From the NCBI RefSeq assembly GCF_000400485.1, contig NZ_ASHR01000030.1:155257-219256 (forward strand): a stretch of DNA of 64,000 nt. The letters run 5' to 3'. Source of the DNA: Agrococcus pavilionensis RW1. GTDB taxonomy: Bacteria > Actinomycetota > Actinomycetes > Actinomycetales > Microbacteriaceae. The notes under the pieces were generated by a model, which was given only the letters and a program-made list of their open reading frames with translations, made no database searches and was not told where the DNA came from. The position numbers and the translations under genes are program-made. Shown piece after piece: positions 33,226 to 42,030 of this stretch (its first letter is position 1; the number at the start of each line of letters is the position of its first letter).

Positions 33226-33998
33226 CCGTCCCCATCCCGCCGCGCCCCCGCCGCGTGCTCACCGATGCGCAGCGCCGCCGCTTGCGCTGGTGGCTCATGC
33301 TCGGGCTCATCCCGGTCGCGCTCGCCGTGCTCGTCGTGTCGACGAAGCTCATCAGCGTCAGCGCGCTCTCCGAGACCGCGATCGACCGCTTCGAGGGCCG
33401 CGCCTACGGGCAGGCCGCGGAGGCGGCGCGCGGGCTCGAGCTGTGGAACTGGGTCGAGCCGTGGAAGGCGCCCTTCGACCTCGGCGTCTCGCTCACGATG
33501 AGCGGCGAGCTCGAGGAGGGCAGGGCGAAGCTCGAGGAGTCGCTGCGGCTGCATGGCGAGCCCGTCACCGCGGGCCAGGTGCACGAGCACTGCATCATCG
33601 TCGCATCGCTCGCGACGACGATCGAGAAGCAGGGCGACGCCGCCCGCGAGGGCGACGACCGCGAGGGCGCGAACGCGTTCTACACCGAGGCGCTCGCGCT
33701 CATCGGCTCCGCCCCGGAGGGCTGCCACGACGAGCCGCGCGAGCGCGAGGCCGACACCGCCGCGCAGCTCGAGGCCGCCGTGCCGCGCATCGAGGAGAAG
33801 CTCGAGGAGTCGTCGTCCGAGCAGGGCGAGGGCGACGGCGAGGGCGACGGCGACGGCGAGGGGAACGAGCCGCAGTCGCCCGAGGAGCAGCTCGAGGAGC
33901 AGAACCAGGGCGCCCAGACCGAGCAGCAGCAGCAGGACCAGTACGACCAGGGCGGCGACGATCCGGGCGGCGGCTCGGGCGTCGAGCGGCCCTGGTGA
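33222..33998 (+). CDS. TPR-like membrane protein with acidic Gln/Gly tail (BatC/E position)
   Basis: 258 residues. Basic Pro/Arg N-terminus, one membrane helix (about 25-43), then an outside helical region with TPR-like repeats (GRAYGQAAEAARGLELWNW and the SGELEEGRAKLEESLRL pair), and a low-complexity tail from about 195 of Glu/Gly/Asp then Gln. In Bat operons a TPR protein occupies this place. Four cysteines or fewer and no catalytic motif. Last gene of the operon; 37 nt further on proS starts from its own promoter. Confidence 0.72.
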   Translation: MTVPIPPRPRRVLTDAQRRRLRWWLMLGLIPVALAVLVVSTKLISVSALSETAIDRFEGRAYGQAAEAARGLELWNWVEPWKAPFDLGVSLTMSGELEEGRAKLEESLRLHGEPVTAGQVHEHCIIVASLATTIEKQGDAAREGDDREGANAFYTEALALIGSAPEGCHDEPREREADTAAQLEAAVPRIEEKLEESSSEQGEGDGEGDGDGEGNEPQSPEEQLEEQNQGAQTEQQQQDQYDQGGDDPGGGSGVERPW

Positions 33999-34023
33999 GT
34001 CAGCCCGCGCCGACGATCCCGCG

Positions 34024-34029
34024 TAGGAT
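34024..34029 (+). promoter_or_regulatory. -10 box TAGGAT, leaderless promoter of proS
   Basis: TAGGAT ends 6 nt before GTG 34036 and separates proS transcription from the Bat operon. Confidence 0.55.
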
Positions 34030-34035
34030 CGCTGG

Positions 34036-35799
34036 GTGATCCGCCTCTCCGAGCTCTTCTTCACCACGCTTCGCGAGGACCCGGCCGAGGCCGAGGTCGC
34101 GAGCCACCGGCTGCTGCTGCGCGCGGGCTACATCCGGCGCGCCGGGGCGGGCCTGTACTCGTGGCTGCCGCTCGGCCTGCGCGTGCGGCGCAACATCGAG
34201 CGCATCATCCGCGAGGAGATGGAGGCCGCGGGCGCGCAGGAGGTGCTCTTCCCGGGCCTGCTGCCGCGCGAGCCGTACGAGCGCACCGGTCGCTGGACCG
34301 AGTACGGCGACAACATCTTCCGGCTCCAGGATCGCAAGGGCGCCGACCACCTGCTCGCGCCGACGCACGAGGAGGTCTTCACGCTGCTCGTGCAGGACCT
34401 CGTCTCGAGCTACAAGTCGCTGCCGCTCACGATCTTCCAGATCCAGGACAAGTACCGCGACGAGGCCCGGCCCCGCGCGGGCCTGCTGCGCGCGCGAGAG
34501 TTCACGATGAAGGACGCGTACTCGTTCGACGTCGACGACGCGGGGCTCGAGGCGAGCTACCAGCGCCAGCGCGACGCGTACGAGCGCATCTTCGCGCGCC
34601 TCGGGCTCGAGTACGTCATCGTCTCGGCCGACGCCGGTGCGATGGGCGGCTCGAAGTCGGAGGAGTTCCTGCACCCCACGCCCGTCGGCGAGGACACCAT
34701 CGTGCGCTCCGCGGGCGGCTACGCCGCGAACGTCGAGGCGTTCGAGACGCTCGCACCCGAGCCGCAGCCGACCGAGGGCCTGCCCGAGGCACTCGTGCGC
34801 GACACCCCCGACACGCCCACGATCGAGACGCTCGTCGCCGACGCCAACGCGCGCTTCCCGCGCGAGGACGGCCGCGCGTGGACGGCCGCCGACACGCTCA
34901 AGAACGTCGTGCTGCGGCTGACGCACCTCGACGGCTCGAAGGAGCTCGTCGTCGTCGCCGTGCCCGGCGACCGCGACGTGGACGAGAAGCGCGTCGAGGT
35001 CGCCTTCCAGCCCGCCGAGGTCTCGGCGGCGGACGACGACGACTTCAAGGCCAACCCGGGCCTCGTGAAGGGCTACATCGGCCCGTGGTCGCCCTCGGGC
35101 GCCGTGCTGGGGGAGGAGGGTGCCACGGGCATCCGCTACCTCCTCGACAAGCGGGTCGTCGACGGCTCGAGCTGGATCACCGGCGCGAACGAGCCCGGCA
35201 AGCACGTCTTCGGGCTCGTCGCCGGGCGCGACTTCGTCGGCGACGGCTGGGTCGAGGCGGCGAGCGTGCGCGAGGGCGACCCCGCCCCGGATGGGTCGGG
35301 TCCCGTCACGCTCGAGCGCGGCATGGAGATCGGCCACGTCTTCCAGCTCGGCCGCAAGTACGCCGAGGCGCTCGGCCTCAAGGTGCTCGACCAGAACGGG
35401 AAGCTCGTCACGGTGACGATGGGCTCGTACGGCATCGGCGTCACCCGCAACCTCGCCGCGATCGTCGAGAAGTCGCGCGACGAGCGCGGCATCGTCTGGC
35501 CGCGCGAGGTCGCGCCGTTCGACGTGCACGTCGTCGCGACCGGCCGCGACGCGGGCGTGTTCGAGATCGCCGAGCGCGTCGTCGCGAGCCTCGAGTCGCG
35601 CGGCCTCGAGGTGCTCTACGACGACCGCCCGAAGGTCTCGCCGGGCGTGAAGTTCGGCGACGCCGAGATCATCGGCGTGCCGCAGATCGTGGTCGTCGGC
35701 CGCGACGCGCCCGAGGGCCTCGTCGAGGTGTGGGACCGCGCGACGGGCGAGCGGCAGCAGGCCCGGATCGACGAGCTCGAGGCGGCGCTCGGCCGCTGA
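34036..35799 (+). CDS. proS: Prolyl-tRNA synthetase (bacterial type with editing domain)
   Basis: 587 residues. Class II synthetase charging tRNA-Pro. Motif 1 near [22 protein letters not shown], motif 2 PTHEEVFT and [24 protein letters not shown], an inserted editing (INS) domain at about 225-400, motif 3 [15 protein letters not shown], and an anticodon-binding C-terminus. This is the long bacterial ProS that clears mischarged alanine. GTG 34036 gives the conserved [14 protein letters not shown] start. Confidence 0.97.
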   Translation: MIRLSELFFTTLREDPAEAEVASHRLLLRAGYIRRAGAGLYSWLPLGLRVRRNIERIIREEMEAAGAQEVLFPGLLPREPYERTGRWTEYGDNIFRLQDRKGADHLLAPTHEEVFTLLVQDLVSSYKSLPLTIFQIQDKYRDEARPRAGLLRAREFTMKDAYSFDVDDAGLEASYQRQRDAYERIFARLGLEYVIVSADAGAMGGSKSEEFLHPTPVGEDTIVRSAGGYAANVEAFETLAPEPQPTEGLPEALVRDTPDTPTIETLVADANARFPREDGRAWTAADTLKNVVLRLTHLDGSKELVVVAVPGDRDVDEKRVEVAFQPAEVSAADDDDFKANPGLVKGYIGPWSPSGAVLGEEGATGIRYLLDKRVVDGSSWITGANEPGKHVFGLVAGRDFVGDGWVEAASVREGDPAPDGSGPVTLERGMEIGHVFQLGRKYAEALGLKVLDQNGKLVTVTMGSYGIGVTRNLAAIVEKSRDERGIVWPREVAPFDVHVVATGRDAGVFEIAERVVASLESRGLEVLYDDRPKVSPGVKFGDAEIIGVPQIVVVGRDAPEGLVEVWDRATGERQQARIDELEAALGR

Positions 35800-35802
35800 G
35801 CG

Positions 35803-37293
35803 TCAGCCGCGGGCGTCGCCCGCGGAGCCGCGTCCCTCGGTCGTCGGGACGGCATCCCACGTGCCGGTGACCGACTGGACGTCGCGCCACTCCTCGACGC
35901 CGCGCAGCTCCGGGAGCATGTCGCGCGTGAACACCGGGTCGGTGCCCGCGCGGCGCTGCTCGTCGAAGTTCTTGAGCAACTTGAAGGCGACGCCCGAGAG
36001 CAGGCCGATCGCGACGAGGTTGACGATCGCCATGATGCCCATGAGCAGGTCGGCGGTGTTCCACACCGTCGCGGTCGCGACGACCGAGCCCGCGAGCACC
36101 GCGACGACCGCGAGCACGCGGTAGGTCGTGAGCACGGCGCGGCTCTCGGTGATGAACTCGATGTTCGACTCGCCGTAGTAGTAGTTGCCGATGATCGACG
36201 AGAACGCGAGCAGGAACACGATGACCGAGAGGGCGATGCCGGCCCACGCGCCGAGCTCGCCCGTGACCGCTTGGAACGTCAGGTCGATGCCGCCCTCAGC
36301 TCCCGCGAGGTCGGGGGTCGACACGAGGATGATGAACGCGGTGATCGAGCAGACGAGGAACGTGTCGAAGTAGACGCCGAGCGTCTGCACGAGGCCCTGC
36401 TTCGCCGGGTGGGTGACGGCGGCCGAGGCGCCGGCGTTCGGCGCCGAGCCGAGGCCCGCCTCGTTCGAGAACATGCCGCGCTTGACGCCCTGCATGATGA
36501 TCGTGCCGATCGCGCCGCCCGCGACCTGCTGGAAGCCGAACGCTCCCGCGTAGATCTCGCCGAGCACGCGCGGCACCTCGGTGATGTTCATCGCGACGAT
36601 GACGAGCCCGAGCACGAGGTAGAGCAGCGCCATCGCCGGCACGAGCGACTGCGTCACCTTCGCGATGCGGCGCACGCCGCCGAAGACGATGAGGCCCGTG
36701 AGCACCGCGACGACCGCGCCGATCGCCCAGGGCAGCCACGCCGCATCCGTGCCGACGGTCGAGGTGACCGTCGCGACGATCGTGTTCGCCTGCAGCGACG
36801 AGAACGCGAAGGGGAAGCAGACGATGAGGATGATCGCGAAGAGGATGCCCATCCAGCGCGCGCCGAGGCCGCGCTGCATGTAGTACGCCGGCCCGCCGCG
36901 GAACCCGTCGGCGTCGCGGTGCTTGTAGAGCTGGGCGAGCGTCGACTCGATGAACGAGGAGGCGCCGCCGACGAAGGCCATCGTCCACATCCAGAACACC
37001 GCGCCCGGGCCGCCGATCGCGATCGCGGTCGCGACGCCCGCGATGTTGCCGACGCCCACGCGGCTCGCGGCCGAGATCGTGAACGCCTGGAACGACGACA
37101 CCGACTGCGTGCTGCCGTCCCGCGCGAGCGGCGTCCGGTCGGTCAGCACCCGGAGCATGGCCGGGAAGAGCCGCAGCTGCACGACGCCCGAGCGGATCGT
37201 GAAGTAGACGCCGAGCAGGGCGAGCACGGGCAGGACGATCCACGTCCACCAGAAGTCGCCGGCCGTGAGGATCGCCTCGTCGAGAGCTGCCAT
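35803..37293 (-). CDS. AGCS-family sodium:alanine symporter
   Basis: 496 residues, about ten membrane helices. The family signature lies in SRVGVGNIAGVATAIAIGGPGAVFWMW, and GGPAYYMQRG and GMFSNEAGLGSAPNA are also diagnostic. Imports alanine (or glycine) with Na+. ATG 37293 is preferred over the in-frame ATG 37305 because a TATGCT -10 box overlaps the latter and lies 7 nt before the former. The tail (about 450-496) is hydrophilic. Convergent with proS with 3 bp between stops. It sits where rimP usually lies, upstream of nusA. Confidence 0.94.
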   Translation of the reverse strand: MAALDEAILTAGDFWWTWIVLPVLALLGVYFTIRSGVVQLRLFPAMLRVLTDRTPLARDGSTQSVSSFQAFTISAASRVGVGNIAGVATAIAIGGPGAVFWMWTMAFVGGASSFIESTLAQLYKHRDADGFRGGPAYYMQRGLGARWMGILFAIILIVCFPFAFSSLQANTIVATVTSTVGTDAAWLPWAIGAVVAVLTGLIVFGGVRRIAKVTQSLVPAMALLYLVLGLVIVAMNITEVPRVLGEIYAGAFGFQQVAGGAIGTIIMQGVKRGMFSNEAGLGSAPNAGASAAVTHPAKQGLVQTLGVYFDTFLVCSITAFIILVSTPDLAGAEGGIDLTFQAVTGELGAWAGIALSVIVFLLAFSSIIGNYYYGESNIEFITESRAVLTTYRVLAVVAVLAGSVVATATVWNTADLLMGIMAIVNLVAIGLLSGVAFKLLKNFDEQRRAGTDPVFTRDMLPELRGVEEWRDVQSVTGTWDAVPTTEGRGSAGDARG

Positions 37294-37300
37294 GCCGCCG

Positions 37301-37306
37301 AGCATA
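37301..37306 (-). promoter_or_regulatory. -10 box TATGCT, leaderless promoter of the AGCS gene
   Basis: On the minus strand TATGCT ends 7 nt before ATG 37293 and overlaps the alternative ATG at 37305, which decides the start. Confidence 0.5.
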
Positions 37307-37336
37307 GGAGGGCCGCCCTGCGAGCCGGCCGGGCGG

Positions 37337-37342
37337 TAGACT
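37337..37342 (+). promoter_or_regulatory. -10 box TAGACT, nusA promoter
   Basis: TAGACT lies about 50 nt before GTG 37393. The leader contains a 6-bp hairpin CGGCAT-CGC-ATGCCG and AAGGAG (37380-37385). The operon nusA-ylxR-infB would start here. Confidence 0.4.
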
Positions 37343-37392
37343 GCTGGGTCGGCATCGCATGCCGGATGAGTCGTGACCCAAGGAGCCCACAA

Positions 37393-38388
37393 GTGAAGAT
37401 CGATCTGACCGTGCTGAAGACCGTCGAGCGCGAGCGGGAGATCTCCTCGGACGAGCTGATCCGCATCATCGAGCAGGCCATCCTGCAGGCGCACGTCCGC
37501 TCGGGTGAGCACAAGCCCGACCCGAGCGCGCCGCAGCCGCGCGTCGAGGTCGACCGCCGCACGGGCGAGGTGACCCTCTTCGAGCCGGAGCTCGACGAGG
37601 ACGGCAACCGCATCGGCGAGTCGGTCGCGACGACCGACGACTTCAGCCGCATCGCCGCGACCGCCGCGAAGCAGGTCATCTTCCAGGCCCTGCGCGACAA
37701 GAGCGACGAGTCGGTGCTCGGCGCCTACAAGGATCGCGAGGGCGACATCATCGCCGGCGTCGTGCAGCAGGGCACGAACCCGCGCATGGTGCACGTCAAG
37801 CTCGGCGACGACATGGAGGCGCTGCTGCCGCCCGAGGAGCAGGTGCCGGGCGCCGAGTACAAGCACGGCCAGCGCCTGCGCGTGTTCATCACGAAGGTCG
37901 AGCGCGGCCCGCGCGGCCCGCAGGTGACCGTGAGCCGCACCCACCCGTCGCTCGTGCGCCGGCTGTTCGCGCTCGAGGTGCCCGAGATCGCCTCGGGCGC
38001 CGTCGAGATCGTCGCGATCGCGCGCGAGGCGGGCCACCGCACGAAGATCGCCGTGCGCGCGACGCAGCCGGGCATCAACGCGAAGGGCGCGTGCATCGGC
38101 GAGCTCGGCGCGCGCGTGCGGGCCGTCCAGGCCGAGCTCGGCGACGAGAAGATCGACATCGTCGACTACTCCGACGACCTGCCGGCGTTCGTCGCGAGCG
38201 CGCTGAGCCCGGCACGGGTGTCGGATGCGTTCATGCTCGACGCGAAGACGAAGGCCGTGCGGGCGCTCGTGCCCGACTTCCAGCTCTCGCTTGCGATCGG
38301 CCGCGAGGGGCAGAACGCCCGGCTCGCCGCGAAGCTCACCGGGGCGAAGATCGACATCCAGCCCGATTCCGTGATGGACGAGGACTGA
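37393..38388 (+). CDS. nusA: Transcription termination/antitermination factor NusA
   Basis: 331 residues, the normal short actinobacterial form without the C-terminal acidic repeats. N-terminal RNA-polymerase-binding domain (1-105), S1 domain (about 110-185, DIIAGVVQQ through PPEEQVPGAEY), and two KH domains (about 200-331) with KIAVRATQ and LAIGREGQNARLAAKLTG. Sets RNAP pausing, intrinsic termination and rRNA antitermination. AAGGAG 7 nt before GTG 37393. rimP, normally just upstream, is missing; the gene is followed by ylxR and infB. Confidence 0.97.
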   Translation: MKIDLTVLKTVEREREISSDELIRIIEQAILQAHVRSGEHKPDPSAPQPRVEVDRRTGEVTLFEPELDEDGNRIGESVATTDDFSRIAATAAKQVIFQALRDKSDESVLGAYKDREGDIIAGVVQQGTNPRMVHVKLGDDMEALLPPEEQVPGAEYKHGQRLRVFITKVERGPRGPQVTVSRTHPSLVRRLFALEVPEIASGAVEIVAIAREAGHRTKIAVRATQPGINAKGACIGELGARVRAVQAELGDEKIDIVDYSDDLPAFVASALSPARVSDAFMLDAKTKAVRALVPDFQLSLAIGREGQNARLAAKLTGAKIDIQPDSVMDED

Positions 38389-38423
38389 GATCGCTCCAGC
38401 GCCCGGGCGTGTCGTCCTGTAGA

Positions 38424-38666
38424 GTGGAACCCATCCGAACGTGCCTCGGCTGTCGCGCGCGCACCGAACCCGCACAACTCGTGCGGATCGCTGCGCCGGG
38501 CGGCACCGCGGTCGTCGACGAGGGTCGACGGCTTCCGGGCCGGGGCGCGTGGGTGCATCCGACGCAGCAGTGCGCGGAGCGCGCGATCCGCTCGCTCCCG
38601 CGGGCACTGCGCCAGCGGCACCTCGATACCTCGCCCATCGCACGGTGGGCGGACGGGCTCGCCTGA
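38424..38666 (+). CDS. ylxR: YlxR-family RNA-binding protein (DUF448)
   Basis: 80 residues. RTCLGCRAR near the N-terminus, then VRIAAP, GRGAWVHPT and a terminal helix, as in YlxR/DUF448; in other bacteria this family has been linked to RNase P and to nucleoid or transcription control. The position between nusA and infB is the conserved one. GTG 38424 gives the family start; no clear Shine-Dalgarno is visible, so coupling to nusA 35 nt upstream is possible. Confidence 0.93.
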   Translation: MEPIRTCLGCRARTEPAQLVRIAAPGGTAVVDEGRRLPGRGAWVHPTQQCAERAIRSLPRALRQRHLDTSPIARWADGLA

Positions 38667-38681
38667 GCCCTGAACGAAGGA

Positions 38682-38738
38682 ATGAACGGCACATGGACAA
38701 CTGATGAGCGGCTCGAAATGAGACCCGTCAGCGATTGA
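38682..38738 (+). promoter_or_regulatory. infB leader with a chain of overlapping mini-ORFs
   Basis: Three tiny ORFs follow each other with overlapping stop/start codons: ATG 38693 (MDN, stop 38702-38704), ATG 38704 (MSGSK, stop 38719-38721) and ATG 38718 (MRPVSD, stop 38736-38738). A longer frame from ATG 38682 ends at the same last stop. The segment is A-rich compared with its surroundings, unlike accidental GC-rich ORFs. Whether it is translated is unknown. Confidence 0.5.
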
Positions 38739-38739
38739 C

Positions 38740-38770
38740 GTCCGCCCTGTCCTGGGCGGACCAGGACAGG
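38740..38770 (+). promoter_or_regulatory. Mutually exclusive hairpins at the infB ribosome binding site
   Basis: Hairpin 1: GTCCGCC (38740-38746) with GGCGGAC (38755-38761). Hairpin 2: CCTGTCCTG (38746-38754) with CAGGACAGG (38762-38770), perfect 9-bp stem, 7-nt loop. Hairpin 2 covers the first bases of the Shine-Dalgarno AGGAG (38768-38772), which is 4 nt before GTG 38777, so it would lower infB translation while hairpin 1 would free it. Confidence 0.6.
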
Positions 38771-38776
38771 AGAGAA

Positions 38777-41479
38777 GTGGCAAACCCACGCGTTCACGAG
38801 ATCGCCGCCGAGATCGGCGTCGAGAGCAAGGTCGCTCTGGCCAAGCTCAAGGAGATGGGCGAGTTCGTCAAGGGACCCGCCTCGGCGATCGCACCGCCGG
38901 TCGCCCGCAAGCTCAAGGCCGCCCTCGAGGCGGACGGCGTCGCCGCGCCCGCGGCCGCGCAGGAGAAGCCGGCGGCGAAGGCCCCGGCGAAGTCGGCCGC
39001 CAAGCCCGGCGCCGCGAAGCCGGCCGCCGCGAAGGCGACCCCCGCGGCACCCGCCGCACCGTCGGCGACCCCCGCTGCGCCCGCCGCTGCACCGGCAGCC
39101 GAGGCTCCGCAGGCCGCGCCCGCGCGCCCCGCCGAGGCCCCGGCCGCTCCGGCGACCCCCGAGAAGCCCGCTGATGGCGGCGCCGCGGCGCCCACGCCCA
39201 ACGCGATCCCGCGCCCGATGGGCCGCCCGGGCGCCCCGCGCCCCGGCAACAACCCCTTCGCGTCGAGCCAGGGCATGGGCCGTCCGCGCGGCGGCAACAA
39301 CCCGTTCACGAGCAAGCAGGGCGCGGCCGGTCCGCGCCCGGCGGCGCCGCGCCCCGGCGCCCCGCGCCCGGGTGCGCCGCGCCCCGGCTCGCCCCGCCCC
39401 GGCGCCCCGCGCCCCGGCGGCGGTCGCGCCGGCGGTCCGGGTCGTCCCGGCGGCTTCCAGCGCCCCGGCGCTCCCGCTCCCGGTGCTCCGGGCCGCGGCG
39501 GCCCCGCGTTCGCGGGCCGTCCCGGCGGCGGTGGCCGCGGTCGCGGCGGCACGGCCGGCGCGTTCGGCAAGGGCGGCGCCAAGGGCAAGTCGCGCAAGTC
39601 GAAGCGCACGAAGCGGCTCGAGTTCGAGATGCGCGAGGCGCCGTCGATCGGCGGCGTCAAGGTCCGGCGCGGCGAGGGCGAGACGGTGCGCATGCGCCGC
39701 GGCGCATCCATCGCCGACTTCGCCGAGAAGATCGACGCGATGCCCGGCGACCTCGTCACCGTGCTGTTCCACCTCGGCGAGATGGCGACGGCGACGGAGT
39801 CGCTCGACGAGACGACCTTCGAGCTGCTGGGCGCCGAGCTGGGCTACAAGATCCAGATCGTCAGCCCCGAGGACGAGGACAAGGAGCTCCTCGAGTCGTT
39901 CGACATCGACATCGAGCAGGAGCTCGAGGACGAGACCGATGAGGACCTCGAGTACCGCTCGCCCGTCGTGACCGTCATGGGCCACGTCGACCACGGCAAG
40001 ACGCGACTGCTCGACGCGATCCGCGGCGCCAACGTCATCGACGGCGAGGCCGGCGGCATCACGCAGCACATCGGCGCCTACCAGGTCTGGCAGGAGCACG
40101 AGGGCGAGGACCGCGCGCTCACCTTCATCGACACCCCGGGCCACGAGGCGTTCACCGCCATGCGTGCCCGCGGTGCGCAGGTGACCGACATCGCGATCCT
40201 CGTGGTCGCGGCGGACGACGGCATCATGCCGCAGACGATCGAGGCGCTGAACCACGCCCAGGCGGCGAACGTGCCGATCGTGGTCGCGGTCAACAAGGTC
40301 GACAAGCCCGAGGCGAACCCGGCGAAGGTGCGCCAGCAGCTCACCGAGTACGGCCTCGTCACCGAGGAGTACGGCGGCGACACGATGTTCGTCGACGTCT
40401 CGGCGCTCGCGCGCACCGGCATCGAGGACCTCCTCGAGGCCGTGCTGCTCACGGCGGATGCGGGCCTCGACCTGCGTGCGAACCCCAACAAGGAGGCGCG
40501 CGGCGTCGCCATCGAGGCGAAGCTCGACAAGGGCCGCGGCTCGGTCGCGACCGTGCTCATCCAGTCGGGGACGCTCCGCGTCGGCGACGCGATCGTCGCG
40601 GGCACCGCCTACGGCCGCGTGCGCGCCATGGTCGACGACCGCGGCGAGCTCGTGCAGGAGGCCGGTCCCTCGATGCCCGTGCAGGTGCAGGGCCTCTCGA
40701 GCGTCCCGCGCGCCGGCGACACCTTCATCGTCACCGAGGAGGACCGCACGGCTCGGCAGATCGCCGAGAAGCGCGAGGCCGTCGAGCGCAACGCGCAGCT
40801 GGCGAAGGCCCGCAAGCGCCTCTCGCTCGAGGACTTCAAGCTCGCGATGGAGCAGGGCAAGGTCGAGACGCTCAACCTCATCATCAAGGGCGACGTGTCG
40901 GGTGCCGTGGAGGCGCTCGAGGAGTCGCTCATGAAGATCGAGATCGACGACACGGTCGACCTGCGCATCATCCACCGCGGTGTCGGCGCGATCACCGAGT
41001 CGGACGTCAACCTCGCGACCGTCGACTCGGCCGTCATCATCGGCTTCAACGTCCGCCCGGACACGAAGGCCCGCGAGCGCGCCGCCCGAGAGGGTGTCGA
41101 CGTGCGGTTCTACAACGTGATCTACGCGGCGATCGAGGACGTCGAGAACTCGCTCAAGGGCATGCTCAAGCCCGAGTTCGAGGAGGTCCAGTCGGGTGTC
41201 GCCGAGATCCGCGAGGTGTTCCGCTCCTCGAAGTTCGGCAACATCGCGGGCTGCATCGTCCGCTCCGGCACGATCACCCGCAACGCCAAGGCCCGCGTCA
41301 TCCGCGACGGCGTCGTGCTCGCCGATGGCCTCGCCATCGAGTCGCTGCGCCGCTTCAAGGACGACGTGACCGAGGTCCGCACCGACTTCGAGTGCGGCAT
41401 CGGGCTCGGCCGGTTCAACGACATCCAGATCGGCGACGAGATCGAGACGATCGAGATGGTCGAGAAGCCGCGCGTCTGA
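38777..41479 (+). CDS. infB: Translation initiation factor IF-2
   Basis: 900 residues. N-terminal IF2N helix motif ([22 protein letters not shown]), a long Ala/Pro/Lys then Gly/Pro/Arg-rich disordered region (about 50-285), the GTPase domain with GHVDHGKT (about 405), [13 protein letters not shown] and a SAL-type switch, then domains II-IV that bind fMet-tRNA. GTP-dependent placement of initiator tRNA on the 30S subunit. GTG 38777 has AGGAG at 4 nt. The 110-nt leader has unusual structure (see leader entries). Followed after 61 bp by rbfA. Confidence 0.97.
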   Translation: MANPRVHEIAAEIGVESKVALAKLKEMGEFVKGPASAIAPPVARKLKAALEADGVAAPAAAQEKPAAKAPAKSAAKPGAAKPAAAKATPAAPAAPSATPAAPAAAPAAEAPQAAPARPAEAPAAPATPEKPADGGAAAPTPNAIPRPMGRPGAPRPGNNPFASSQGMGRPRGGNNPFTSKQGAAGPRPAAPRPGAPRPGAPRPGSPRPGAPRPGGGRAGGPGRPGGFQRPGAPAPGAPGRGGPAFAGRPGGGGRGRGGTAGAFGKGGAKGKSRKSKRTKRLEFEMREAPSIGGVKVRRGEGETVRMRRGASIADFAEKIDAMPGDLVTVLFHLGEMATATESLDETTFELLGAELGYKIQIVSPEDEDKELLESFDIDIEQELEDETDEDLEYRSPVVTVMGHVDHGKTRLLDAIRGANVIDGEAGGITQHIGAYQVWQEHEGEDRALTFIDTPGHEAFTAMRARGAQVTDIAILVVAADDGIMPQTIEALNHAQAANVPIVVAVNKVDKPEANPAKVRQQLTEYGLVTEEYGGDTMFVDVSALARTGIEDLLEAVLLTADAGLDLRANPNKEARGVAIEAKLDKGRGSVATVLIQSGTLRVGDAIVAGTAYGRVRAMVDDRGELVQEAGPSMPVQVQGLSSVPRAGDTFIVTEEDRTARQIAEKREAVERNAQLAKARKRLSLEDFKLAMEQGKVETLNLIIKGDVSGAVEALEESLMKIEIDDTVDLRIIHRGVGAITESDVNLATVDSAVIIGFNVRPDTKARERAAREGVDVRFYNVIYAAIEDVENSLKGMLKPEFEEVQSGVAEIREVFRSSKFGNIAGCIVRSGTITRNAKARVIRDGVVLADGLAIESLRRFKDDVTEVRTDFECGIGLGRFNDIQIGDEIETIEMVEKPRV

Positions 41480-41540
41480 CGCGCAGTACGGTGTGGGGCG
41501 GCTGCTGGCCGCCCCACACTCGTCTCAACAGGAGGAACCC

Positions 41541-41990
41541 ATGGCAGAGAACCCCCGGGCGAGGAAGATCGCCGACCGCATCCGCGAGATCACCGTGCGC
41601 GCCCTCGAGCGCGAGGTGCGCGACCCGCGGCTCGGCTTCGTCACGATCACGGATGTGCGGGTGACGGGCGACCTGCAGCACGCGTCGATCTTCTACACGG
41701 TGTACGGCACCGACGAGGAGCGCGACGAGACGGCCAAGGCGCTCTCGAGCGCGAAGGGCGTCGTGCGGCGCGAGATCGGCAAGGGCCTCTCGCTGCGCCT
41801 CACGCCGTCGATCGAGTTCCACCTCGACGCGCTGCCCGAGAGCGCGGCGTCGATCGAGCACCTGCTCGACGAGGCGCGCCAGCGCGACCTCGCCGCGCAC
41901 CGGGCGGCGGAGGCGGCGCAGTACGCTGGCGACGCCGACCCGTACCGCAAGCCGAAGGACGCGGACGACGACGAGACGGCCGCGAGCTGA
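41541..41990 (+). CDS. rbfA: 30S ribosome-binding factor A
   Basis: 149 residues. KH-fold 16S rRNA maturation and cold-adaptation factor. Motifs ARKIADRIREIT, REVRDPRLGFVTITDVRVTGDLQHASIFYTV and a LRLTPSIEFHLD strand are complete; the C-terminal tail is acidic. Strong Shine-Dalgarno AGGAGGA (41530-41536). The usual order infB-rbfA is kept; truB lies 5.6 kb further on. Ends at a strong hairpin shared with the convergent RNB gene. Confidence 0.97.
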   Translation: MAENPRARKIADRIREITVRALEREVRDPRLGFVTITDVRVTGDLQHASIFYTVYGTDEERDETAKALSSAKGVVRREIGKGLSLRLTPSIEFHLDALPESAASIEHLLDEARQRDLAAHRAAEAAQYAGDADPYRKPKDADDDETAAS

Positions 41991-41996
41991 GCTCCT

Positions 41997-42030
41997 CCGC
42001 CGGCTGAGCCACGACTCGCTCAGCCGGCGG
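41997..42030. terminator. Bidirectional hairpin terminator between rbfA and the RNB gene
   Basis: Perfect 13-bp stem CCGCCGGCTGAGC (41997-42009) / GCTCAGCCGGCGG (42018-42030) with 8-nt loop, directly after the rbfA stop (41990) and covering the stop and last codons of the convergent RNB gene (42020-42022). There is no T-run, as usual for high-GC actinobacteria. Confidence 0.75.

Noticed and set aside
38701..38718. CTGATGAG-CGGCT-CGAAA in the infB leader resembles a hammerhead ribozyme core
   Set aside because: Stem II would be one base pair, no convincing stem III or stem I partner exists, and there is no NUH cleavage site in the right place. The match is explained by overlapping start/stop codons.
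38740..38770. The two infB leader hairpins drawn as an H-type pseudoknot
   Set aside because: The strands are ordered as in a pseudoknot, but the connecting loops would have zero length, so full pairing of both stems is sterically unlikely. Mutually exclusive hairpins are more plausible.
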